A stretch of 35,602 nt of DNA from positions 1 through 35,602 of the forward strand of contig NZ_JABXXR010000019.1 of assembly GCF_013376175.1 (NCBI RefSeq), written 5' to 3'. Shown here in pieces: positions 18,209-25,889 of this stretch. The notes beneath the pieces are model-generated. The model ran no database searches. It saw only the letters and a program-made list of their open reading frames with translations, and was not told the DNA's origin. A program made the position numbers and the translations under genes. Source of the DNA: Ameyamaea chiangmaiensis. Lineage in GTDB: Bacteria > Pseudomonadota > Alphaproteobacteria > Acetobacterales > Acetobacteraceae. Numbering within the stretch: the stretch's first letter is position 1; each line of letters starts with the position of its first letter.

Positions 18209-18284
18209 GGGGCTGTAGCTCAGTTGGGAGAGCGCCTCGTTCGCAATGAGGAGGTCAGGGGTTCGATTCCCCTCAGCTCCACCA
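18209..18284 (+). tRNA. tRNA-Ala (anticodon CGC)
   Basis: A 76-base cloverleaf is visible: acceptor GGGGCTG/CAGCTCC, D arm with GCTCAGTTGGGAGAGC, anticodon arm CCTCG-TTCGCAA-TGAGG with anticodon CGC, T arm with GGTTCGATTCC, and an encoded CCA end. CGC reads the GCG alanine codon. Confidence 0.95.
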
Positions 18285-18783
18285 CTCCACCGTGTCGGGA
18301 TATCGTCTATTGAAATCGCGGGTATGAGCCGAGTTGCACAGGTCAGCAGCAGTCGGCGCTCGCCGTTTGCGTCACCCCGCGCAATAGTTCGGCTGGCCGC
18401 CCTTCTCCGCGAGTTCCAGCATCGTGGTCCGGCTACTGACACAGGGGCACTCGTACACTCTGGTGATATCAGACGCGAAGCGTCGCGCGGCCCGACGGTA
18501 CCGGCGCGTACACAACCTTCACAAAGATCAGAGCGCCGACGTGCCATTCTTTGGAGCATGAAGAGAGGCACGGTTTTGAAGGCCGACCTTCAGGCGAACA
18601 CTATCGCGATGAAAGATAGGGCCGCGGACCACATTGATATGCGTGGGGTTGAGGTGAGCATCGTGCGCCCGATAGTGGAAGAGCGCTCACACCGAACAGC
18701 AGCAACCGCCGGTCCGTATTGACCAAAGTCGCAGATCGGGAACAGGCGTGCCGTTCCAGCACTTAAATCGTCTCAAAAATGTC
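18285..18783. other. Gene-free stretch between tRNA-Ala and tRNA-Gly
   Basis: I see no supported gene here. A 54-codon frame starting at ATG 18559 has GGAGC too close to its ATG and no recognisable content. No second copy of a tRNA end, and no integrase fragment, was found that would mark an old island insertion. Confidence 0.4.
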
Positions 18784-18907
18784 TGGAGCGGGCGATGGGA
18801 TTCGAACCCACGACCCCAACCTTGGCAAGGTTGTGCTCTACCCCTGAGCTACGCCCGCACTCCGTAGGACGGGTCTTTACGGGAACCGACGATGCCGCGC
18901 AAGAGCG
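18782..18907. repeat. 126-bp direct repeat carrying tRNA-Gly, copy A
   Basis: This segment repeats at 19029-19154 with three base differences, all in the leader part past the tRNA. It covers the tRNA-Gly gene and about 49 bases of its upstream leader, and stops abruptly on both sides. It looks like a recent tandem-type duplication. Confidence 0.9.
18784..18858 (-). tRNA. tRNA-Gly (anticodon GCC), copy 1
   Basis: On the minus strand the acceptor stem GCGGGCG/CGCCCGC, D arm with GCTCAGGGGTAGAGC, anticodon arm CAACC-TTGCCAA-GGTTG (anticodon GCC) and T arm with GGTTCGAATCC are complete, ending with discriminator T and encoded CCA. The gene lies within a 126-bp repeat shared with the second copy. 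Confidence 0.96.
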
Positions 18908-19028
18908 TTTTTGCGAATGATTTCATAAATCTGTCGCACAAGGCGTAAGGCTGGGAGTCTCGGCTCACGGCGCGCGACACGCCCACAACGCGTTGTTTCG
19001 CGGCGGTCGACCTAGCAGTGTATGATGA

Positions 19029-19154
19029 TCTGGAGCGGGCGATGGGATTCGAACCCACGACCCCAACCTTGGCAAGGTTGTGCTCTACCCCTGAGCTACG
19101 CCCGCACTCCGTGGGACGGGTCTTTACGGGAACCGGCGATGCCGCGCAAGGGCG
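19029..19154. repeat. 126-bp direct repeat carrying tRNA-Gly, copy B
   Basis: This is the second copy of the segment at 18782-18907. The three differences are A/G changes in the leader; the tRNA body is unchanged. Confidence 0.9.
19031..19105 (-). tRNA. tRNA-Gly (anticodon GCC), copy 2
   Basis: This copy has the same sequence as the tRNA-Gly at 18784-18858. It is complete with anticodon GCC and encoded CCA, and lies 247 bases further along on the same strand. Its flanking 5' leader is also nearly identical. Confidence 0.96.
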
Positions 19155-19319
19155 AACGCGGCTTTTTTTACGTGTGCACTGGCGTCTCGCGCGACCGCCC
19201 CATCTTGCGCGGCACGGCGCGGGAAACAATCTTTGAGCAATCGTGCGGTCGGTGCATGGTGATGCCCTCCGGGCTGCGCGCCACGCCGATCACACCTACA
19301 GACACGGGACACCATCACC

Positions 19320-20297
19320 ATGGACTACATCATCGGGCAGAAGCGTCCACAGCCTCCGGCACCATCCTTCACCGATTCCGCCGGCGCCCCTGCCCGCCCT
19401 TCCAGCAGCGCGTCGATCGTCGATGCGACGCAGGACAGCTTCATGGAAGATGTGCTCGATGCCAGTCAGTCCGTGCCTGTGCTGGTGGACTTCTGGGCGG
19501 CATGGTGCGGTCCCTGCCGACAGTTGACACCGGTTCTGGAAAAACTCGTGACCGCGGCCGCCGGACGGGTGAAGCTGGTCAAGGTCGATATTGAACGCAA
19601 TGAGGGGCTGGTTCGTCAGTTGATGCAGCTTGGACTGCCTCTTCAGTCGATTCCGGTCGTTGCGGCGTTCTGGAAAGGCCAGATTGTGGATCTGTTTCAA
19701 GGCGCGCTTCCCGAGAGCGACGTGCGGCGCTTTATCGACACCCTTTTGAAGGCTGCGGGTGGCGCGATGCCCGCCGAGGACCTTCTGTCCGAGGCTCAGA
19801 CGGCGCTCGAGGCGGGCGACGGCAACGCGGCGGCGGCGCTGTATGGGCAGATGCTGGAGCTGGAACCGGAAAGCCCGGATGCCTGGGGCGGCCTGATCCG
19901 TGCGCTGATAGCACTGGATCAGGACGAGGAGGCGGAAGCGGCCCTGGCGGACGTACCGCCGAAGATCGTGCAGCACGTACAGATCACCGGTGCTCGTGCC
20001 GCCTTGGAGTTGAAGCAGGAGGGCCGTAAGGCCGTGTCTGAAATCGACGGTCTGCAGGCGCGTATCGCGGCCGACCCGAACGATTGTGATGCGCTCTTGC
20101 AACTGTCGAGTGCCTTGAACGCGGCGGGCAAGCGAGCGGAGGCGGCGGATGCTCTACTGACGATCATCAGGCAGGACCGGGACTGGAACGAAGGTGCCGC
20201 GCGTGTGCAGTTGTTGAAGTTCTTCGACGCGTGGGGGAACGCGGAGCCTGCGACCCTGCCTGCACGGCGCAAGTTTTCCGCGATTCTTTTCTCCTGA
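19320..20297 (+). CDS. Thioredoxin-domain co-chaperone, YbbN/CnoX type
   Basis: A thioredoxin domain (about residues 30-145) with the active-site motif WCGPC (62-66) is followed by a C-terminal helical repeat region (about 150-310), the YbbN/CnoX architecture. E. coli CnoX protects folding proteins from oxidation and hands them to chaperones, though its active site is not CGPC; here the Cys pair is intact, so oxidoreductase activity is plausible. A Pro/Ser-rich N-terminal linker precedes the domain, and there is no signal peptide, so it acts in the cytoplasm. It heads an operon: the next ATG is one base after its stop. Confidence 0.88.
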   Translation: MDYIIGQKRPQPPAPSFTDSAGAPARPSSSASIVDATQDSFMEDVLDASQSVPVLVDFWAAWCGPCRQLTPVLEKLVTAAAGRVKLVKVDIERNEGLVRQLMQLGLPLQSIPVVAAFWKGQIVDLFQGALPESDVRRFIDTLLKAAGGAMPAEDLLSEAQTALEAGDGNAAAALYGQMLELEPESPDAWGGLIRALIALDQDEEAEAALADVPPKIVQHVQITGARAALELKQEGRKAVSEIDGLQARIAADPNDCDALLQLSSALNAAGKRAEAADALLTIIRQDRDWNEGAARVQLLKFFDAWGNAEPATLPARRKFSAILFS

Positions 20298-20298
20298 C

Positions 20299-20970
20299 AT
20301 GACCGGACGTGCCGACCTGACACCGCCCCGACGCCGCGTGCCGCGCCTTGAGGACATCACCTTGGCGGATATCCCGCCCGAGGTGGGGCTTTTCCCGCTG
20401 CCCGGCGCGCTGTTGCTACCGCGCGGAAAACTGCCGCTGAACGTCTTCGAGGCGCGTTATCGTGCGCTTGTCGATGACGCGCTGGCGTCGAGTCGTCTGA
20501 TCGGCATGGTCCAGCCGAGCCGTGAGGAAGACGACTCCGACGGCGAGTCGCCGGGTCTGTTCGCCATCGGTTGTCTGGGCAGGATCACCTCGTTCACCGA
20601 GCGCGCGGACGGGACATATGCGCTTGCCCTGACGGGCATCGCGCGTTTTCGGATCCTGCGCGAGGACAAGCTGCGATGCGGGTATCGTGTCGCGCGTATC
20701 GATTCGTCGTCGTTCATCGGGGATCTTATGGAACCGGACGTGCCCAGTTTCGACCGGGCACGTTTGCTGGACGCTCTTCGCGGCTATTTTGCGCGACGAG
20801 GTCTGAGTGCACGGTGGTCTTTGATTGACGACATGGACGATATGTCGTTGCTGACGACGCTGCCGATGATGTCACCCTTTGACGTACTCGAAAAACAGGC
20901 GCTTCTTGAAGCACCGACCCTCGACGACAGGGTCCGGGCGCTTCACACCATGCTTGATGCGCCCGCGTAA
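20299..20970 (+). CDS. Stand-alone Lon N-terminal domain protein
   Basis: This 223-residue protein corresponds to the substrate-recognition N-domain of Lon protease, without the ATPase and protease parts. The characteristic stretch LPLFPLPGALLLP-type is seen as VGLFPLPGALLLPRGKLPLNVFEARYRAL, followed by IGCLGRITSFTERADGTYALALTGIARFRI. It starts one base after the upstream gene's stop, so the two are co-translated. Pairing with a YbbN-type gene is common in alphaproteobacteria and suggests a shared protein-quality role; the exact function is not known. Confidence 0.92.
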   Translation: MTGRADLTPPRRRVPRLEDITLADIPPEVGLFPLPGALLLPRGKLPLNVFEARYRALVDDALASSRLIGMVQPSREEDDSDGESPGLFAIGCLGRITSFTERADGTYALALTGIARFRILREDKLRCGYRVARIDSSSFIGDLMEPDVPSFDRARLLDALRGYFARRGLSARWSLIDDMDDMSLLTTLPMMSPFDVLEKQALLEAPTLDDRVRALHTMLDAPA

Positions 20971-20994
20971 GATCTCGGGCCGGAGTTTCGTATT

Positions 20995-21177
20995 ATGACT
21001 GGTTCCACGCCACTCGATCCCAAACTGCTTGCTCTTTTGGTATGCCCGCTGACCAAGGGCCCGCTGATCTATGACCGTGAACGCAGCGAACTGGTCAGTG
21101 AAGCCGCAGGCCTTGCCTATCCGATTCACGACGGCATTCCCATCATGCTTCCGGAGCAGGCGAGACGCATTGGCTGA
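20995..21177 (+). CDS. Trm112 family protein (UPF0434)
   Basis: This 60-residue protein has the Trm112-like pattern [21 protein letters not shown], then [20 protein letters not shown]. Eukaryotic Trm112 activates methyltransferases; bacterial members are zinc-ribbon-like but often, as here, keep only a single Cys, so metal binding is doubtful. GGAG lies about nine bases before the ATG. It is the last gene of the YbbN-Lon domain operon and is followed by a strong terminator. Confidence 0.9.
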   Translation: MTGSTPLDPKLLALLVCPLTKGPLIYDRERSELVSEAAGLAYPIHDGIPIMLPEQARRIG

Positions 21178-21245
21178 TACTGATGCCGCGCGTCATTCGC
21201 CTGTTCTGGGTTGAAAGTGCGCGCAACTCAACGTAATCAGGCGAT

Positions 21246-21270
21246 GTAATGACGCAGATGACGTCGTTAC
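21246..21270 (+). promoter_or_regulatory. Second hairpin in the levansucrase leader
   Basis: GTAATGACG (21246-21254) pairs with CGTCGTTAC (21262-21270), nine pairs with one wobble and a seven-base loop, 11 bases upstream of the terminator hairpin. A TGTAAT -10-like hexamer (21245-21250) overlaps its left arm. It may be part of an attenuator or a promoter element; this is inference. Confidence 0.4.
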
Positions 21271-21281
21271 GTATTTGATCC

Positions 21282-21307
21282 AGCCGCCCTTCCGGGCGGC
21301 TTTTTTT
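21282..21307 (+). terminator. Strong intrinsic terminator 11 bases before levansucrase start
   Basis: AGCCGCCC and GGGCGGCT pair perfectly over a TTCC loop and run into TTTTTTT. It plausibly ends the YbbN-Lon-Trm112 operon, but its U-tract stops only 11 bases before the levansucrase ATG, so levansucrase mRNA starting upstream would have to pass it. Confidence 0.9.
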
Positions 21308-21318
21308 ATGGAAAATTC

Positions 21319-22617
21319 ATGAACGCTATTTCAACCTCGCGTTGGCGGATCGCCGACGCGCTGAAGGTGCATGCCGACGACGCAACCACGACGATGCCTG
21401 TCATCGCCTATGACTTTCCGACCATGGACGAGTCCGTGCTGATCTGGGACACGGGCGCGCTGCGTTCGATCCACGGCCAGACCGTGACGTTCAAGGGCTG
21501 GCACGTCATCTGGTCTCTCGCGGTCGAAAAACAGGACCTGACCAATCAGAACATCGTTTCCGAATGGCGCAATCGCAATAATTCGGCGTTTATCGGATAC
21601 TGGTATTCCAGAGATGGCGTCGAATGGACCTGGGGCGGACGACTTTTGCAAAAGACGGCCGATCTGCGTCCCTGGGAATGGTCGGGCGGCCTAGTCATGC
21701 GTGACGAGAGTGCCAATACGGTGGACATGTTCTACACCTCCTGCGGGTATGCGGGCGCGAACGAGACGGATTTCCAGTCCGTGATTTCCGTCAGCACGGG
21801 AACGATTCACGCCGACGACAAGGGTGTATGGTTCGAGGGCTTTGACGCCACCACCGAAATGTTCCAGGCGGACGGGGTGAATTATGCGAACGCCGAGGAA
21901 GATCCTTATTGGGACTTCCGCGATCCGCACCCGTTTATCAATCCGGCCGATGGCAAGCTGTATTGCCTGTTTGAAGGAAACGTTGCTGGTATGCGCGGCG
22001 CGTTCAGCATTTCCGGCCCGGAGATGGGACCGGTTCCGCCGGGCTTTGAGGTGGGCACCGGCGCGCAGTACGGTGCCGCAGCCATCGGCATTGCACGACT
22101 GGACAGCGATTATCACGCAGGCGACTTCACAAAGTGGACGATGCTACCGCCGCTGGTGACCGCACTTGGCGTCAACGACCAGACCGAGCGTCCACATGTC
22201 GTGTTCAAAAATGGCCTGACCTATCTGTTTACGATTAGCCATCACTCCACATACACCGGCGGTCTCGAAGGGCCGGACGGTGTCTATGGCTTCGTGTCGG
22301 ACAAAGGTGTGTTCGGCCCCTATCGGCCACTGAACGCGTCGGGTCTTGTACTGGGCAACCCGTCGAGTGCGCCCTATCAGACCTACAGCCATTTCGTCGA
22401 TCCGGACGGGTATGTGCAGTCGTTCATCGATACGGTGCCGGCGGCGAACAATGATCCTGACAATCCTGCCGTCTATCGCATCGGCGGCACTCTGGCGCCG
22501 ACCGTGCGGATCGCGTTCGAAGGCGATCGGACGTTCGTGACTGAAGTTCATGGTTACGGACAGATCTTCGCGCAGGCCGCATGGCCGGTCGCGGCGACAC
22601 CTGACCCTCGCTCGTAA
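21319..22617 (+). CDS. Levansucrase, GH68, without signal peptide
   Basis: The enzyme cleaves sucrose and transfers fructose to build levan or fructooligosaccharides. In 432 residues all three catalytic carboxylates are visible: nucleophile Asp44 (VLIWDT), transition-state stabiliser Asp202 (FRDPHPF) and acid/base Glu290 (QTERPHVVF). Its length and the absence of any N-terminal hydrophobic segment match Zymomonas-type levansucrases, which leave the cell by a signal-peptide-independent route, rather than the precursor form of Gluconacetobacter LsdA. GGAAAA lies just upstream of the ATG and directly abuts the terminator tail. No levanase or secretion gene is next to it. A perfect 14-bp hairpin lies about 45 bases downstream. 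Confidence 0.96.
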   Translation: MNAISTSRWRIADALKVHADDATTTMPVIAYDFPTMDESVLIWDTGALRSIHGQTVTFKGWHVIWSLAVEKQDLTNQNIVSEWRNRNNSAFIGYWYSRDGVEWTWGGRLLQKTADLRPWEWSGGLVMRDESANTVDMFYTSCGYAGANETDFQSVISVSTGTIHADDKGVWFEGFDATTEMFQADGVNYANAEEDPYWDFRDPHPFINPADGKLYCLFEGNVAGMRGAFSISGPEMGPVPPGFEVGTGAQYGAAAIGIARLDSDYHAGDFTKWTMLPPLVTALGVNDQTERPHVVFKNGLTYLFTISHHSTYTGGLEGPDGVYGFVSDKGVFGPYRPLNASGLVLGNPSSAPYQTYSHFVDPDGYVQSFIDTVPAANNDPDNPAVYRIGGTLAPTVRIAFEGDRTFVTEVHGYGQIFAQAAWPVAATPDPRS

Positions 22618-22656
22618 AGGCGACGAGGGGCCGCTCCATTCGGGAGTGACCCTGTG

Positions 22657-22696
22657 GGTCGGATCCGACGTCCGGGCATGGACGTCGGATCCGGCC
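22657..22696. terminator. Very strong hairpin after levansucrase
   Basis: CGGATCCGACGTCC (22660-22673) pairs perfectly with GGACGTCGGATCCG (22680-22693) over a GGGCAT loop, and three further pairs (one wobble) extend the stem. There is no U-tract on either side, so it is a 3'-end stabilising or rho-assisted element or a protein site rather than a canonical terminator. Confidence 0.55.
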
Positions 22697-23397
22697 GCCA
22701 GACCGGTCAGTCGCGCATTGGACCGAAACATTAACAGTCGCCGTTCCGCGCGACGTGGCAGGCGGTGACGCCCGGGCGAACCCTCAGATCACGTCCAGGG
22801 CATTTTGCCGATGTACAACGCACGGCAGGACACCAGACATGCGCGGTCGAAGAGCACGCGCCGGGTCTGCCGACCGATGACCGCACGCCGCGGTCCCTGC
22901 AGGGACGTACGGCACAGGCAGCAGCGGCCCGGTCACGGCAGGCGCTGCATGTTGCTGGGGCCAACGTTGCGGTTGGAACCGGTTCATCGTCCCGGTAGCG
23001 GCGATATGATCGGGCATGGTGGCCTCCACAGTTCTCTGCGCACGAGCAGACGCTGTTTCTCGTGTGGACATATTGATCTTCGTCAATTGGTCGTCGCACA
23101 TTCTTCCGCGATTGCCTCGAGTGCGGGGCTTTCCGTGGCCCCGACCATCGGGTTTCGTCAAACGGCGGTTACCGACATGGGTCACGCGAGAGGGACTTGT
23201 CATCGCACGGCGGTCACACATGGCCGTTCTCCGTCGTCGCGTGCGAGCGCGGCGGCGAGTTGAGATGTATCGTACGTTTGAAACCGGATAGTGATCATAC
23301 CGCGTGACGCGCGGCCGTCGTTCACATGGACGCGGGCAATTCGCTTTCAGGTCGACGTCCGGCGCGTACGCCGGGATCAGGATGAGGGAAATCGGAC
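22697..23397. other. Gene-free stretch after levansucrase
   Basis: About 700 bases without a supported gene. Open frames exist on both strands but have the Arg/His/Ser/Pro-rich composition of non-coding GC-rich DNA and no good start sites. A 14-bp perfect palindrome, GTCCCTGCAGGGAC (22893-22906), is the only clear structure. Confidence 0.4.
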
Positions 23398-23700
23398 ATG
23401 CGTTTAACGCTTCTGGCTGTGGGGTCGGCCCTTACCGTCGCCGCGTGTTCGCACCCGCCACCACCAAGACCGGTCGACGAACGTGCGGCGCTGCTGAATG
23501 CCCAGTATGGCGACCCGAAAGCCTCACAGTCATCACGCGCCAGTGATGGCAAGCCGCACGGCGAGGTGTCGGTCGGATCGGGTGCCGGACTCGGTAGAGG
23601 CCGTGGATATGGGATGGGACCGATGGGCACGGGGGCCTTGGGTATGTCGGGAGTCGGCGCGAGCGGCCTGAGGGTCGAGGCCGAGGGAATGGGTTACTGA
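23398..23700 (+). CDS. Small Gly-rich lipoprotein
   Basis: This 100-residue product begins with a lipoprotein signal (MRLTLLAVGSALTVAAC), with the lipobox Cys at residue 17 followed by a Pro-rich linker (SHPPPPRPV). The C-terminal third is Gly/Met-rich (GAGLGRGRGYGMGPMG). GAGGG lies eight bases before the ATG. It probably sits in the outer membrane facing the periplasm. No family is recognised; it stands alone in a gene-poor stretch. Confidence 0.65.
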   Translation: MRLTLLAVGSALTVAACSHPPPPRPVDERAALLNAQYGDPKASQSSRASDGKPHGEVSVGSGAGLGRGRGYGMGPMGTGALGMSGVGASGLRVEAEGMGY

Positions 23701-23797
23701 CGCCGGGGCCCGGGCTGGACGACCGGTTCAGCGAGGGCTCCTTGCCTATAGCCACGTTCTCTGCGGGCTGATGTTCCCTTGCGGAGCGAAAACGCGC

Positions 23798-24055
23798 TTA
23801 GGGTCGGGTGTCACGTTCGCGACGACGTTCGATTGTGAGGTCCTTGATATATGCGGCGACCAGATACCAGTGCCGCAGCATCGTGAAATCATCGGTCTGC
23901 TGAAACGCGTTGATACGCTCTCGCGCTCTTGCCGGTGCCTCGTTGCCGAAGGCGTCCAGCAGCGTCAGGGCTTGAGAACGCGCATCCTTATCCGCTGGTC
24001 CCGCCGACATACCCGTCACCGGATTGGGAACCGAAGTCGGCCCGTCACCCCTCAT
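23798..24055 (-). CDS. Hypothetical protein, second gene of a pair
   Basis: This is an 85-residue, helix-rich, soluble product without recognisable family. The core reads QALTLLDAFGNEAPARARERINAF and then FTMLRHWYLVAAYIKDLTIERR, which has the even amphipathic pattern of a real small helical protein. Its start overlaps the last 11 bases of the upstream gene on the same strand, which argues that both are genes of one transcript. Function unknown. Confidence 0.5.
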   Translation of the reverse strand: MRGDGPTSVPNPVTGMSAGPADKDARSQALTLLDAFGNEAPARARERINAFQQTDDFTMLRHWYLVAAYIKDLTIERRRERDTRP

Positions 24056-24359
24056 CTCCCGGGTTCAGCGGCCGAGCCGCAGGAAACGGCAGCACAACCG
24101 CGCTGCAGGACTGGATGTCGTCCGACACCACGTGAGGGGAAGCGCTGAGCACGCGCAAGCGCTCGATCAGCACTTTCACCTCCAACTGTTTTTGCTCGTA
24201 TCCATTAATGTGCTGGGCGTCCCTGCCGGCGTCGACCATTGATCCGGGGACGCCGCTGCCTTGCCGGGCAATTCTGGCGAGTGAGCCATATTCCAGCGCG
24301 CCCAGTTTCAGACAGTCGAGCAGGAGAGAAACCTGGCGCTCGCAAACCTCTAGTTTCAT
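24045..24359 (-). CDS. Hypothetical protein, first gene of a pair
   Basis: The proposed start, ATG 24359, follows CAGGGTGG and gives about 104 residues; ATG 24455 would add a basic N-terminal extension without a good ribosome-binding site. The protein is predicted helical (LLLDCLKLGALEYGS, then EQKQLEVKVLIERLRVLSA) with a proline-rich tail, two Cys near the N-terminus and no signal peptide. The Lys/Glu-rich helix could form a coiled coil. It overlaps the downstream 85-residue gene. No family is recognised. Confidence 0.5.
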   Translation of the reverse strand: MKLEVCERQVSLLLDCLKLGALEYGSLARIARQGSGVPGSMVDAGRDAQHINGYEQKQLEVKVLIERLRVLSASPHVVSDDIQSCSAVVLPFPAARPLNPGDEG

Positions 24360-24688
24360 GTCCACCCTGCATCCACCGGCTCGGGTCTCGGTTGCAATCG
24401 CGCGACGCATCAGACGGCTGATACGGCGGCCCTGCCCCTCACCCTGATTTGCCATTCGTTAATCGGCGCACAGTGCACCAGATAGTTAATAAAAACTATC
24501 CAATGTGACTGAGTCGATCGTTTTTCGTAAGGAAATGCATTTTGTGATGAAGTTTTTGCGATCCTAGAGGGCTCCGGCGTTCGCCGCCGAACACACCGCG
24601 TGCTCGCGATCCCGCGTGACGGCACGTCGATACAGGCGATTACGATCGGACACTTGCCTTTCGGTTTCGTCTCGGCAATCGATTGCCC

Positions 24689-25264
24689 ATGATCCGACGT
24701 GCCCTCCCCCTCCCCCTCCTCCCAATCATCATGTTGCTGTCAGCCTGCGCGGAGACGCCGCAAGGGCCGATGGTTCCGGTCGTGCCCGCGCAGGGTAAGG
24801 CGTTTGCCCAGTTCACGCAGGAATCGACGTTCTGCAAATATCAGGCGACCCGCGCGGTAAATGGACAGGCGGCCAGGGCGAATGGGCGCGCCGTGTTGGG
24901 AGCGCTGATCCCGACGGCACTCGGCGCAGGCCTGGGTGCGGCGGTCGGGTCGGCCTATGGTGGCCCGTGGCGTGGGTCCTACGCGGGAACCGGGGCGGGC
25001 ATCGGTGCCGGCGCTGGCGCATTGGTCGGGGGCGGCATGGCGGCGGCATCGTCGACGCGCGCTCAGGGCGGCATTCAGATGCAATATGACAACACCTATG
25101 CCGCCTGCATGGTGACCTACGGCAACGTGGTGCCGGGGATGGGTATGCAATCTGGCGGCCCACCCGGTGTGCAGCCCATGGGTCCGCCGCCGCAACCGCC
25201 AATGGGAGCGACACCTTACCGCGGTGGTTATGGATCCTATGGGGGAGCGCCGGGCGCATACTGA
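24689..25264 (+). CDS. Lipoprotein with glycine-zipper segment
   Basis: The 191-residue product has a lipoprotein signal peptide (IRRALPLPLLPIIMLLSAC, Cys at about residue 20). A soluble region with two Cys is followed by a glycine-zipper segment (residues about 70-120: LGAGLGAAVGSAYGG, then GTGAGIGAGAGALVGG) and a Pro/Gly/Tyr-rich tail. Glycine-zipper segments associate with or span membranes; related proteins are outer-membrane lipoproteins. Start ATG 24689 is preferred over an in-frame TTG two codons earlier. It stands alone. Confidence 0.8.
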   Translation: MIRRALPLPLLPIIMLLSACAETPQGPMVPVVPAQGKAFAQFTQESTFCKYQATRAVNGQAARANGRAVLGALIPTALGAGLGAAVGSAYGGPWRGSYAGTGAGIGAGAGALVGGGMAAASSTRAQGGIQMQYDNTYAACMVTYGNVVPGMGMQSGGPPGVQPMGPPPQPPMGATPYRGGYGSYGGAPGAY

Positions 25265-25639
25265 GCCGTGCCGGTCTGAAGCCGCTGCGTTCGCTGACGT
25301 CGACCGGACGGCGTGTCTCGCCGTGTTGATACGGTGAGCCGTGTCCTGGTTCGCGCTCTTCGCCCAGCCGATGGCCGACGAATTCTACCACGGGGTTTGT
25401 GTCGCATAGATGCGCTTCAGGTCAGAGCCGCGTCTGTAAGAGCGGACGTGGCGACAACGCCAGCCAATGGTCATCACCTTTCCGCCACGAGACGATGACG
25501 ATCACGACACGTGTGGAGAGACGATCTGACCGATCGGCCCCGACCGCTATGGCGCGCGCAGGCTTTCCCGAGGCGCTGACGCCCGCTTGCAGAACAAGTC
25601 CTGACTACGAAATTTCTGTTTATTTGTCTGGTATTTTTC
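25265..25639. other. Gene-free stretch before tRNA-Val
   Basis: About 375 bases with no gene I can support. Short frames present lack ribosome-binding sites and have non-coding composition. No structure beyond the inverted repeat at the right end was noticed. Confidence 0.4.
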
Positions 25640-25735
25640 ACGGACCGGATGGTGGGCGCAACAGGGATTGAACCTGTGACCCCTACCATGTCAAGGTAGT
25701 GCTCTACCGCTGAGCTATGCGCCCATCCGGTCCGT
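25640..25735. repeat. 11-bp perfect inverted repeat framing tRNA-Val
   Basis: ACGGACCGGAT (25640-25650) and ATCCGGTCCGT (25725-25735) are exact reverse complements placed immediately outside the tRNA acceptor stem. In the precursor RNA they would extend the acceptor helix by 11 pairs with only the discriminator and CC bulged. Confidence 0.9.
25650..25724 (-). tRNA. tRNA-Val (anticodon GAC)
   Basis: A 75-base cloverleaf on the minus strand: acceptor GGGCGCA/TGCGCCC, D arm with GCTCAGCGGTAGAGC, anticodon arm CTACC-TTGACAT-GGTAG with anticodon GAC, T arm with GGTTCAATCC, discriminator A and encoded CCA. Confidence 0.95.
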
Positions 25736-25889
25736 AAGGCGGCTTCTACCCGCGTGCCCGGCGCAGTGCAAGCAGGTGGAGCAAAAAAATTTCGGGGGTC
25801 GTTTTTTCTGAGCCGGTTATTGCGGCGCCCGGGTCGGCGGCTGACCGGCGCGGTACAAAGAACCTGTCGATTCCGTCGAAAGGTGTAAG

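Noticed and set aside
18559-18722. 54-codon frame between tRNA-Ala and tRNA-Gly, considered as a mobile-element remnant
   Set aside because: GGAGC abuts the ATG too closely, and no transposase or integrase motif is visible.
18209-19105. tRNA cluster as an integrated island attachment site
   Set aside because: No integrase gene and no partial tRNA copy bounding a segment was found; the repeats are whole-gene duplications.
22784-23263. Open frames on both strands in the gap after levansucrase
   Set aside because: Arg/His/Ser/Pro-rich translations without ribosome-binding sites or recognised motifs; the frames overlap each other.
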